A stretch of 6,062 nucleotides of DNA from the NCBI GenBank assembly GCA_002733335.1, contig NVVK01000010.1, positions 14,842 through 20,903 on the forward strand. The letters run 5' to 3'. The notes under the pieces are model-generated. The model had not been told where the DNA came from. It saw only the letters and a list, made by a program, of their open reading frames with translations, and did no database searches. Shown piece after piece: positions 1 through 6,062 of this stretch. The position numbers were made by a program, and so were the translations under genes. Source of the DNA: Methylophaga sp. Lineage in GTDB: Bacteria > Pseudomonadota > Gammaproteobacteria > Nitrosococcales > Methylophagaceae. Each line of letters starts with the position of its first letter. Position 1 is the first letter of the stretch.

Positions 1-433
1 CGAATAAGCTACCACTCGCTGCGCCAAGGTGTACGCTAGGGCCTTCTCGTCCGACGGAGTGACCACTAATTAATGCAATGCCGGCTCCTAGAAATTGGCG
101 TAGGGCATTTTGCCAAGGTAGCCGGCCTTCATGATAGGATAAACGCTCAATAACGTGAACGACGCCTACGCTTTTTTGTTCAGGTTTAATGCCGGTGAAA
201 AGTAGACCGACGATGAGACCGCCTAGCACGGGTAAGCTGACTATCCATATCCAAGACAGACTAGCAAAATCTTCAATGAGATGTGAGGGCAATAAGGCGG
301 TTTGACTGTGTTCTATAAATAGTCGAAAAGCCACGATGACGCCACCGGCAAGCAGCCCCGTTAAGGTTGCTAATATATAAAGTTTGAGTTGAGAATCCCC
401 GAGAATAAAGTATTGTCGGAGACGTTCGAGCAT
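1..433 (-). CDS. CLC-family chloride channel/antiporter, N-terminal part (cut by window edge)
   Basis: Reading from ATG at 433-431 towards base 1 gives 144 codons without a stop; the rest lies outside the window. This is the N-terminal part of a CLC-type anion channel or H+/anion antiporter of the inner membrane. A short cytoplasmic start is followed by hydrophobic helices at about residues 17-41 and 60-82. The family's helix F motif is clear: GREGP at 128-132, in which E130 is the gating/proton-coupling glutamate, followed by SVHLGAASGS. The upstream GSGIP motif, which lines the central anion site, is replaced by SVGVV (88-92) before HVIERL, so ion choice may differ from chloride. The ATG shares one base with the hemN stop (TGATG), and an in-frame stop (445-443) lies just upstream, so only this ATG or the adjacent TTG (436) can be the start. 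The ribosome site (AAAG) is weak, which fits translational coupling. Family assignment is firm; substrate is unknown. Confidence 0.9.
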   Translation of the reverse strand, partial: MLERLRQYFILGDSQLKLYILATLTGLLAGGVIVAFRLFIEHSQTALLPSHLIEDFASLSWIWIVSLPVLGGLIVGLLFTGIKPEQKSVGVVHVIERLSYHEGRLPWQNALRQFLGAGIALISGHSVGREGPSVHLGAASGSLF

Positions 434-1815
434 CAAATGACTTTAGAAAAGCGTTGTGTTGTTTTTTGTTGAATATAACGATCAAAGGCCATACAAATTG
501 TTCTAATTAACAGGTGGCCGGCAGGCAATACTTCAATAGAGCTGGCATCGTATTTGAGCAAACTATCTGCTGAAAACTGGTCTAATTTTGGATAAACGTC
601 GGCAAAATACTCTGCAAAATTAATGTTCAATTCTTTTTCAATCGCGAGAATATCTAAGGAAAAATGACAAATAAGTTTTGTGATGACTTTTCGGCGTATT
701 TTGTCGTCCTCATCTAATGTGATGCCTCGGAAAACAGGAAGCTCGTTATTATTAATACTGGTGGCATATTCTTCAAGCGTGCGTTTGTTTTGTGAATAGG
801 AGTCGCCAACACTGCCAATCGAGGTGATACCAAAGCCGATGAGGTCACACTCTGAATGCGTTGAGTAGCCTTGAAAGTTACGATAAAGATTGTTTTCACG
901 TTGTGCAATGGCGAGCTCATCATCGGGTTTTGCAAAGTGGTCCATGCCGATATAAACATAACCTGCGGCGGTGAGTTGTTCAATTGAACGTTGCAATATT
1001 TCAAGCTTAACCGTAGGAAGTGGCATGTCTTCATCTTTCATTTGGCGTTGAACTTTAAAACGTTCTGGCAAATGTGCATAGTTAAAAACTGAAATTCGAT
1101 CAGGGTCAATATCGATAATATTATCGAGTGTTTCGGAAAAAGTATCCGCTGTTTGCAACGGCAGGCCGTAGATCAAATCTAAGCTAACAGAGCGAAAACC
1201 ATTGGCGCGTGCGGCATCAATTACCGCTACTGTTTCTTCTTCAGATTGAATACGGTTCACTGCTTTTTGAACCTGTGGGTTAAAGTCTTGCACGCCAAGG
1301 CTGATCCGATTAAAGCCAATTTCACGGAGCACTTCAATAGTTTTAGCATCAGCTTCACGTGGATCGATTTCAATAGAAAATTCACCATGGCTATCGTCGG
1401 CTAAGTTGAAATGCTGGCGGGTAACATCCATCAGTGTACGCATTTGATCGTGGCTAATAAAGGTAGGCGTGCCGCCACCCCAATGCAGTTGCTCAACGAT
1501 GCGGTTTGAGTCGAATAGTACTGCCTGCATTGCAATTTCTTTGTGTAAATTGGCTAGATAAGGTTCGGCATGTTTGCGATTTTTGGTGATAATTTTATTG
1601 CAGGCACAATAAAAACAAACAGTGTCGCAAAAAGGCAGATGAAAATACAGTGATAATGGCCCACCACGCTGGTTAGATAGTTCTATTTGTTTTCGATAAC
1701 TATCGGGGTTAAATTTTTCATCAAATTCAACGGCCGTTGGATAGGATGTATATCTCGGCCCCGCAGCGTCATACCTGCGGATAAGATCAAGGTCAAATGA
1801 TACTGTTTGTTCCAA
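433..1815 (-). CDS. hemN: Oxygen-independent coproporphyrinogen III dehydrogenase (radical SAM)
   Basis: Full-length HemN, 460 aa. It is a cytoplasmic radical-SAM enzyme that converts coproporphyrinogen III to protoporphyrinogen IX without oxygen, late in heme synthesis. The N-terminal region has the HemN signature GPRYTSYPT (19-27). The cluster motif CxxxCxxCxC gives C63, C67 and C70 as [4Fe-4S] ligands, with C72 the extra conserved cysteine. Other radical-SAM motifs are GGGTP (113-117), EIDPRE (149-154), RISLGVQDF (170-178) and DLIYGLP (213-219). The HemN C-terminal domain follows, ending with LIRTICMAFDRY (436-447). Length and residue spacing match true HemN rather than the shorter HemW/YggW type, which lacks the fourth cysteine. 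The start is TTG at 1815-1813, supported by AGGAA eight bases upstream; the first in-frame internal Met is near residue 125, beyond the cysteine motif. The gene has its own FNR-type promoter and is coupled to the downstream clc gene. Confidence 0.97.
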   Translation of the reverse strand: MEQTVSFDLDLIRRYDAAGPRYTSYPTAVEFDEKFNPDSYRKQIELSNQRGGPLSLYFHLPFCDTVCFYCACNKIITKNRKHAEPYLANLHKEIAMQAVLFDSNRIVEQLHWGGGTPTFISHDQMRTLMDVTRQHFNLADDSHGEFSIEIDPREADAKTIEVLREIGFNRISLGVQDFNPQVQKAVNRIQSEEETVAVIDAARANGFRSVSLDLIYGLPLQTADTFSETLDNIIDIDPDRISVFNYAHLPERFKVQRQMKDEDMPLPTVKLEILQRSIEQLTAAGYVYIGMDHFAKPDDELAIAQRENNLYRNFQGYSTHSECDLIGFGITSIGSVGDSYSQNKRTLEEYATSINNNELPVFRGITLDEDDKIRRKVITKLICHFSLDILAIEKELNINFAEYFADVYPKLDQFSADSLLKYDASSIEVLPAGHLLIRTICMAFDRYIQQKTTQRFSKVI

Positions 1816-1823
1816 TGTGCTTA

Positions 1824-1828
1824 TTCCT
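1824..1828 (-). promoter_or_regulatory. Ribosome binding site of hemN (decides a TTG start)
   Basis: On the minus strand, TTAGGAATAAGCACA precedes TTG. The core AGGAA is separated from the TTG codon (1815-1813) by eight bases, a normal spacing. No in-frame ATG lies between this site and the conserved HemN N-terminal motif, so TTG is the best start. Confidence 0.7.
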
Positions 1829-1846
1829 AATTCTTTGCAGGCATGG

Positions 1847-1852
1847 AGTATA
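1847..1852 (-). promoter_or_regulatory. -10 element of the hemN promoter
   Basis: The minus strand reads TATACT from 1852 to 1847, five of six matches to TATAAT. Placing it at -12 to -7 puts the transcription start near 1840, about 25 bases before the hemN start codon. There is no good -35 hexamer; the FNR-like box occupies that position, as expected for an activator-dependent (class II) promoter. The start site is inferred from spacing. Confidence 0.6.
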
Positions 1853-1874
1853 ACGATCTAAGCATTAAGATGAA

Positions 1875-1888
1875 ATGATGTAGATCAA
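1875..1888 (-). promoter_or_regulatory. FNR/ANR-type binding site upstream of hemN
   Basis: The minus strand reads TTGAT-CTAC-ATCAT, matching the FNR consensus TTGAT-N4-ATCAA at 9 of 10 defined positions. Its centre lies between 1881 and 1882, which is -41.5 from the start predicted by the TATACT element, the standard class II activator position. The box overlaps the stop codon of the upstream LOG gene. Oxygen-responsive control of hemN by FNR or ANR is known in enterobacteria and pseudomonads. Activation under low oxygen is therefore inferred here, and would extend to the coupled clc gene. Confidence 0.75.
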
Positions 1889-2556
1889 ACAGCATACCGA
1901 TGATCATCTTCAGGATGTTTGGTTAAATATTGCTGGTGCTTTTCAATGATGGGTAAGACATCATTTGGTGAATCAACGATGTAGAAAAGATCTAAATCTT
2001 TCTCGCTGATACAGCCTTGTGTTAACAGCTGATTTTTAACCCAATCAATGAGGCCAGCCCAAAATTCTGAGCCATATAAAATAATAGGAAAGTGCTTTAT
2101 TTTCTTAGTTTGCATCAAGGTGAGTGCTTCAAAAAACTCATCCAATGTGCCAAAGCCACCCGGAAAGACAACATAAGCCATGGAGTATTTTACAAACATG
2201 AGCTTGCGAACAAAGAAGTAACGGAATGATAGGCTAATGTCTTGCTCTGAATTAGGTGTTTGTTCAAAGGGCAGGTCGATATTAAGCCCCACTGATTGTC
2301 CGCCTTGCTTGTATGCGCCCTTATTGGCCGCTTCCATAATGCTGGGGCCGCCGCCACTGATGACAGAAAATTTGGCTTGCGATAATATGCGTGCAACGGT
2401 TTCAGCATCCTGACAATAGGGCGATTCTGGCGGTAATCGGGCACTGCCAAAAATAGCAACAGCGGGGCCTAGTTCATGTAAGGCGTCGATACCAGTCACC
2501 AATTCTGATTGGATCCGTAGCACACGCCAGGCCTCTGTTTTTTTTATGTCTTCCAT
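1885..2556 (-). CDS. LOG-family protein (TIGR00730; nucleoside 5'-monophosphate phosphoribohydrolase-like)
   Basis: Encodes 223 aa from ATG 2556-2554. An adjacent in-frame TTG (2559-2557) would add one residue, and the weak upstream GGA (2569-2567) fits either. The residue numbers below count from the TTG. It is a Rossmann-fold protein with the LOG signature PGGFGTLDE (133-141), GSAR (38-41), the glycine-rich SGGGPSIMEAANKGA (68-82) and the conserved RK pair (118-119). Members cleave nucleoside 5'-monophosphates, including cytokinin-type nucleotides, into free base and ribose 5-phosphate; many are mislabelled lysine decarboxylases. The size fits the single-domain group rather than the much larger PpnN/YgdH. 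The physiological substrate cannot be told from sequence. It is the upstream gene of the minus-strand cluster, 69 bases before hemN, and is divergent from the HDOD gene. No clear promoter was found for it. Confidence 0.9.
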   Translation of the reverse strand: MEDIKKTEAWRVLRIQSELVTGIDALHELGPAVAIFGSARLPPESPYCQDAETVARILSQAKFSVISGGGPSIMEAANKGAYKQGGQSVGLNIDLPFEQTPNSEQDISLSFRYFFVRKLMFVKYSMAYVVFPGGFGTLDEFFEALTLMQTKKIKHFPIILYGSEFWAGLIDWVKNQLLTQGCISEKDLDLFYIVDSPNDVLPIIEKHQQYLTKHPEDDHRYAV

Positions 2557-2592
2557 CAAGTGTGTATCCGATTAGTTTAAGAGATTTTATTG

Positions 2593-2602
2593 AGCTTAAG
2601 CT
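2593..2602. repeat. 10-bp perfect palindrome in the divergent intergenic region
   Basis: AGCTTAAGCT is its own reverse complement and extends imperfectly to 14 bp (TGAGCTTAAGCTTA, one mismatched pair). It lies in the gap of about 110 bases between the divergent LOG and HDOD genes, where an operator could sit. It matches no operator I recognise, and a palindrome of this size in A/T-rich DNA can arise by chance. The rest of this gap shows no gene and no convincing promoter pair. Confidence 0.3.
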
Positions 2603-2668
2603 TAGGTAAAATAAAGGAAAAGGCCCTTCTGCCGCTAACAACGTTGAACTCATTAAAATGGACGATGT

Positions 2669-4003
2669 ATGATTTGGCTAATTGTTGGCTTAGGTTTCTT
2701 TGCATTTATTATTGGATGGTACTACACCCGCAAGCCCACACCAAGTGCGGCTGATAATGCTGCTGTTGAAGCGGTCGAAACACTCAGTAGTAAAAAAGAC
2801 GATGCAGATGTTTTTGTGCAGCGCGTGCCTATATTAAATAACCAGCAAAAAATTATTGGCTATCAATTATCTCCAGAGCGAATAGGGAAAGTTGTACAAC
2901 AAGGCGATGCTGAGTATTTTCATCTGTTAATTGCAATGATTAGTCATTATGATTTTTCAGAGCTTGGCGACGGTAAAAAAATCTATGTCAAAGTGTCAGC
3001 AGAGGTATTAGAAAGTGAAGAAATCTCTCTTTTCCCTGCGCGAGGAACGGTATTAATTATAAGTGCAGATACGAATCAAACAGGATTGCTTGATTCATGC
3101 AAACGTTTAAAACAATTAGGATATCAATTTGCCTTGCTAAGTAAAGGTGGCGTAGAGATAAATCACGAATTATTGAATATAGCGGATTTTGTAATAATTG
3201 ATGATCGTGATAAAGCGGAAAATATTGAAACTTGGATCCATGCCATTCGTGGTAAACAACTTCGAATAATTGTGAGTAACATTCAAAGCCAAGATCAGCA
3301 TGAGCGGATTAAGGAATTTGGTGTGAACGGTTATCAAGGCTTTTATTTCTCAGAACCTGAAACATTGTCGAATACTGAAATAGGCACACAAATTAAGCAT
3401 ATTATGCACCTGTTTAACTTGGTCAATTCAAAAGCAGAACCAGAAGAAATTGAAAAGGCTTTTAAGCTTGATCCAAGTTTGAGTTTTAATATATTGCGCT
3501 ATATAAATTCTGCAGGATTTGGTTTTAGAAATGAGGTTAGCTCAATCAAGTCTGCTTTAGTTTTTTTAGGTTATGAAAAATTAGCTCGCTGGCTAGGAGT
3601 GTTATTGGCGCTGAGTGATGATATCGATCATGAAGCACAAGATGCATTATTTGTATTGGCGACACGCCGTGCGCGATTAATGGAACTGTTGGGTGAAAAA
3701 TCATTTTCTGATGAAGAGAGAGACGGTTTATTTATGACCGGAATGTTCTCATTATTGACGACATTGTTGGGTATGCCTATGGATAAAATTGTAGCTAATT
3801 TACATTTGCCAGAAGACGTATTAAACGCCTTGCTGCATCAAAAAGGGCCGTGCCAAAAAGTACTGGCATTAGCCATCGCCTGTGAGCAATCTACATTAGA
3901 AGCGATTACACCTTTGGCTGAGGAATTAGGACTGAGCCCAATGGATGTTAATAATAAGCAGCTCGAATCGATTCAGTGGTCTAATAGCTTAAAAGCGATC
4001 TAA
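2669..4003 (+). CDS. Membrane-anchored protein with degenerate EAL-like and HDOD domains
   Basis: Encodes 444 aa and starts with one hydrophobic helix (about residues 2-19) followed by TRK, which suggests an inner-membrane anchor with the body in the cytoplasm. After a linker of about 25 residues, FVQRVPILNNQQKIIGYQL (48-66) resembles the opening of EAL-HDOD (YuxH-type) proteins, and GFYFSEP (224-230) the end of their EAL part. The EAL signature is lost (YQLSPE, 65-70), and the region where the metal-binding DD of EAL would fall reads LLSKGGVE (156-163), so phosphodiesterase activity on cyclic di-GMP is unlikely. The HDOD domain spans about 246-440, with DPSLSFNILRYINSAGFGFR (268-287), SSIKSALVFLGYEKLARWL (291-309) and no catalytic HD pair. 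Such proteins act in signalling by protein contacts; the partner is unknown. The start has only a weak ribosome site (GGA, 2660-2662). The coding DNA looks more A/T-rich than purD. Domain calls are good; function is not known. Confidence 0.85.
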   Translation: MIWLIVGLGFFAFIIGWYYTRKPTPSAADNAAVEAVETLSSKKDDADVFVQRVPILNNQQKIIGYQLSPERIGKVVQQGDAEYFHLLIAMISHYDFSELGDGKKIYVKVSAEVLESEEISLFPARGTVLIISADTNQTGLLDSCKRLKQLGYQFALLSKGGVEINHELLNIADFVIIDDRDKAENIETWIHAIRGKQLRIIVSNIQSQDQHERIKEFGVNGYQGFYFSEPETLSNTEIGTQIKHIMHLFNLVNSKAEPEEIEKAFKLDPSLSFNILRYINSAGFGFRNEVSSIKSALVFLGYEKLARWLGVLLALSDDIDHEAQDALFVLATRRARLMELLGEKSFSDEERDGLFMTGMFSLLTTLLGMPMDKIVANLHLPEDVLNALLHQKGPCQKVLALAIACEQSTLEAITPLAEELGLSPMDVNNKQLESIQWSNSLKAI

Positions 4004-4103
4004 ATTTTACGAGCGCACTTTACGTTGGCTCTACTTCATATAGTTCCATGTTGCCTAGGGATAAGGTAAAATTAGCGGTTTATCACTTCGTTAATGGGTA
4101 GTT
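4004..4103 (+). other. Intergenic gap before purD
   Basis: These 100 bases hold no gene and no rho-independent terminator after the HDOD gene, so read-through into purD is possible. TATAGT (4039-4044) and TAAAAT (4067-4072) resemble -10 elements, but neither has a good -35 partner at normal spacing. I find no PurR operator or purine riboswitch. GGG (4094-4096) is a weak ribosome site for purD. Confidence 0.4.
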
Positions 4104-5390
4104 ATGAAGGTTCTAGTTATTGGCGGCGGCGGCCGTGAACATGCTTTGGCGTGGAAATTAATTCAATCCCCTCGTTGTTCGCGGGTCTTTGTTGCGCCGG
4201 GCAATCCGGGCTCAGCAAATGAAGACAATGTTGAAAATGTAGATATTGCTGTTGAAGATATTCCAGCATTGGTCGAATTCGCTAAAACTAATACGATTGG
4301 TTTAACCGTTGTCGGCCCTGAAGTACCTTTAGTTATGGGCATTGTTGATGCATTTGAAGCCGCTGGCTTACGTTGCTTTGGCCCTTCAAAAGAGGCGGCG
4401 CAATTAGAAGCATCAAAAAGTTTTACCAAAGATTTCCTTGCACGCCACAACATCCCTTCATCAGCGTATAAAGTATTCACTGATGTGTCTCCTGCGATTA
4501 GCTATATTAAAGAACAAGGCGCACCAATTGTTGTTAAAGCCGATGGCCTTGCCGCAGGTAAAGGTGTCATTGTTGCGATGACAGAGCAACAAGCAATTGA
4601 TGCTGTTGAAGACATGTTGTCAGGCAATGTGTTTGGTGAGGCGGGTAGTCGCGTTGTTATTGAAGACTTTATGGCGGGTGAAGAAGCGAGCTTTATCGTA
4701 ATGGTTGATGGTGAAAACATTTTGCCACTGGCAACCTCGCAAGATCATAAAGCACGCGACAATGGTGATAAAGGCCCGAACACGGGAGGCATGGGAGCGT
4801 ATTCACCTGCACCTGTTGTTACAGATGCGGTATATAAACGCATTATGGAAGAAGTGATTGAGCCAACCGTTAAGGGCATGGCTGATGACGGTCGATCGTA
4901 TACGGGCTTTTTATATGCAGGCCTAATGATCGACGAACACGGTGCTCCACGTGTGGTTGAATATAATTGTCGTTTTGGTGATCCTGAAACCCAGCCGATT
5001 TTAATGCGTTTGCAATCTGATTTATTAGAATTATGTGAGCTTGCGCTAGATGGCACCTTAGATCAGGCGAAAGTAACGTGGGATCCACGTGTAGCCGTCG
5101 GTGTTGTTTTAGCGGCAGGAGGTTATCCTGATAGCTATAAAAAAGGTGATGTGATTAATGGTTTAGAGCTTGATTCTATTGATGAAACTAAAGTATTTCA
5201 AGCCGGAACAGCGATGAAAGATGGAGCGGTGGTTACTTCTGGCGGACGTGTTTTATGCGTTACGGCATTAGGTGAAACGGTTGCCGAAGCGCAAGGCTTA
5301 GCGTATAAACGAATTAAGAGTATTAGCTGGAAAGATATGTATTGCCGAACTGATATCGCCTATCGCGCGATAGCACGAGAACAAAAATAA
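4104..5390 (+). CDS. purD: Phosphoribosylamine--glycine ligase (GAR synthetase)
   Basis: Full-length PurD, 428 aa, the usual size of the monofunctional bacterial enzyme. This cytoplasmic ATP-grasp enzyme joins 5-phosphoribosylamine and glycine with ATP to form glycinamide ribonucleotide, the second step of purine synthesis. The N-terminal domain opens with MKVLVIGGGGREHALAW and contains VGPEVPLV (70-77). The ATP-grasp domain shows VVKADGLAAGKGV (143-155), TSQDHKARDNGDKGPNTGG (211-229) and the metal-binding EYNCRFGDPETQ (286-297). The C-terminal domain includes VAVGVVLAAGGYP (330-342). All expected motifs are intact. In many gammaproteobacteria purD follows purH, but here an HDOD gene is upstream and prk follows 25 bases downstream with no terminator between, so purD and prk probably share a transcript. 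Confidence 0.98.
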   Translation: MKVLVIGGGGREHALAWKLIQSPRCSRVFVAPGNPGSANEDNVENVDIAVEDIPALVEFAKTNTIGLTVVGPEVPLVMGIVDAFEAAGLRCFGPSKEAAQLEASKSFTKDFLARHNIPSSAYKVFTDVSPAISYIKEQGAPIVVKADGLAAGKGVIVAMTEQQAIDAVEDMLSGNVFGEAGSRVVIEDFMAGEEASFIVMVDGENILPLATSQDHKARDNGDKGPNTGGMGAYSPAPVVTDAVYKRIMEEVIEPTVKGMADDGRSYTGFLYAGLMIDEHGAPRVVEYNCRFGDPETQPILMRLQSDLLELCELALDGTLDQAKVTWDPRVAVGVVLAAGGYPDSYKKGDVINGLELDSIDETKVFQAGTAMKDGAVVTSGGRVLCVTALGETVAEAQGLAYKRIKSISWKDMYCRTDIAYRAIAREQK

Positions 5391-5401
5391 ACCAGATTGT
5401 T

Positions 5402-5408
5402 AAGGAGA
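5402..5408 (+). promoter_or_regulatory. Strong ribosome binding site of prk
   Basis: AAGGAGA lies seven bases before ATG (5416-5418), a near-ideal Shine-Dalgarno sequence and the strongest in the window. It fixes the start of the partial phosphoribulokinase gene and suggests high translation. Confidence 0.8.
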
Positions 5409-5415
5409 AGTTTGA

Positions 5416-6062
5416 ATGTCCGTTGCTCATCCTATTATAGCTGTTACCGGATCATCAGGTGCGGGTACATCTACTGTAAAACATGCGTTTGAAGATATAT
5501 TTCGTCGTGGTGGAATTAAGCCGGTTGTTGTCGAAGGTGATAGTTTTCATCGTTATGATCGCAAAGAAATGCGAGCTGAAGTCGTAAAGGCAGAGGAAAA
5601 AGGTGAGTCATTAACGCATTTTGGCCCTGAAGCAAACTGTTTAGATCGCTTGGAAGAATTATTCCAAACCTATGCAGAATTCGGCAAAGGTGAAAAACGT
5701 TTTTATATTCATGATGAAGTAGAAGGCGCTAAATATAATCAACCGCCCGGTACATTTACACCGTGGGAAGAAATTGATGGTGATAATGACTTATTGTTTT
5801 ATGAAGGTTTGCATGGTGGTGTTGTTACCGATGAAGTAAATATCGCAAAATATGTCGATATGATGATTGGTGTTGTACCCGTGATTAACTTGGAATGGAT
5901 CCAAAAAATAAAACGTGATTGTACTAACCGTGGTTATTCACAAGAAGCCGTGGTCGATATTATTTTAAAGCGTTTGCCCGATTATATTCATCACATCACA
6001 CCGCAATTTTCACGAACACATATCAACTTTCAACGTGTACCATTAATTGATACGTCGAATCC
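5416..6062 (+). CDS. prkB: Phosphoribulokinase, type I bacterial (N-terminal part, cut by window edge)
   Basis: The frame stays open from ATG 5416 to the window end: 215 codons of a protein that is usually about 290 aa. It phosphorylates ribulose 5-phosphate with ATP to ribulose 1,5-bisphosphate, the RuBisCO substrate in the Calvin cycle. The P-loop is GSSGAGTST (12-20). VVVEGDSFHRYDR (37-49) supplies D42, H45 and R49, and FYEGLHGG (128-135) supplies E130. NLEWIQKIKRDCTNRG (158-173) carries K164, R167 and R172. These correspond, with a shift of at most one residue, to catalytic and substrate residues I recall from the Rhodobacter sphaeroides enzyme (D42, E131, K165, R168, R173). It is probably co-transcribed with purD. 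The family call is firm. Autotrophs use this enzyme (cbbP) in carbon fixation, but the closely related prkB also occurs in heterotrophs such as E. coli, where its role is unclear; this window cannot decide between them. Confidence 0.93.
   Translation, partial: MSVAHPIIAVTGSSGAGTSTVKHAFEDIFRRGGIKPVVVEGDSFHRYDRKEMRAEVVKAEEKGESLTHFGPEANCLDRLEELFQTYAEFGKGEKRFYIHDEVEGAKYNQPPGTFTPWEEIDGDNDLLFYEGLHGGVVTDEVNIAKYVDMMIGVVPVINLEWIQKIKRDCTNRGYSQEAVVDIILKRLPDYIHHITPQFSRTHINFQRVPLIDTSN

Noticed and set aside
273..485. Minus-strand 70-codon open frame spanning the hemN-clc junction
   Set aside because: It overlaps the end of hemN and the start of clc in another frame, and both of those genes are supported by family motifs.
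714..1034. Minus-strand open frame of 106 codons inside hemN
   Set aside because: It is out of frame with an intact, motif-complete HemN and its product has no recognisable domain or natural protein composition.
2644..2673. TTGAAC (2644-2649) and TATGAT (2668-2673), spaced 18 bases, as a plus-strand promoter
   Set aside because: Transcription would begin inside the HDOD coding sequence, after its start codon, and no suitable downstream start with a ribosome site is seen.
4003..4073. Inverted repeat AATTTTAC (4003-4010) and GTAAAATT (4066-4073) as a terminator or regulatory hairpin
   Set aside because: The arms are only 8 A/T-rich pairs with a 55-base loop and no following T-run; this is expected by chance.
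4065..4085. PurR-like operator upstream of purD (around AGCGGTTTATC)
   Set aside because: Only part of one half-site resembles the consensus; the other half does not match.
4163..4480. Minus-strand open frames opposite purD (4163-4480, 4502-4720, 4745-5056, 4870-5088)
   Set aside because: They are antisense shadows of a fully conserved purD; their products are rich in Ser, Pro, Ala and Thr, with no motif or ribosome site that I can support.

Overview
The window reads as ordinary chromosomal DNA of a gammaproteobacterium with moderate to low G+C. I infer this from the protein types (a HemN-type coproporphyrinogen dehydrogenase, a CLC protein of a type I associate with gammaproteobacteria, an EAL-HDOD-like protein, and PurD followed by a type I phosphoribulokinase) and from an FNR/ANR-like control site. 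The phosphoribulokinase fits a chemoautotroph such as a sulfur oxidiser, but related prkB genes also occur in heterotrophs and no RuBisCO gene is in view, so the lifestyle stays open. I see no RNA gene, mobile element, CRISPR array or prophage.

Left half, minus strand (read right to left): a LOG-family nucleotide phosphoribohydrolase (1885-2556), then hemN (433-1815, TTG start), then the first 144 codons of a CLC-type anion channel or antiporter (1-433, cut by the window edge). The hemN stop and the clc start share one base (TGATG), so these two genes are very probably co-transcribed and translationally coupled. Between LOG and hemN lies a well-formed FNR-type promoter. The box TTGAT-CTAC-ATCAT overlaps the LOG stop codon, and a TATACT -10 element is placed so that the box centre falls at -41.5 from the predicted start. 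hemN, and clc through it, should therefore be induced when oxygen is low.

Right half, plus strand: a membrane-anchored protein with a degenerate EAL-like domain and an HDOD domain (2669-4003), transcribed divergently from LOG. It is followed by purD (4104-5390, purine step 2) and the first 215 codons of phosphoribulokinase (5416 to the window end). purD and prk are 25 bases apart with no terminator visible and a strong ribosome binding site before prk, so they look like an operon. The two intergenic gaps of about 100 bases (2557-2668 and 4004-4103) hold no gene that I can see and no convincing rho-independent terminator.

Nothing here amounts to a clearly new multi-gene system. The points most worth a second look are the FNR-type promoter driving a heme gene coupled to an anion channel, the altered selectivity motif of that channel, and the membrane-anchored EAL-HDOD protein that lacks the catalytic motifs of both domain types.
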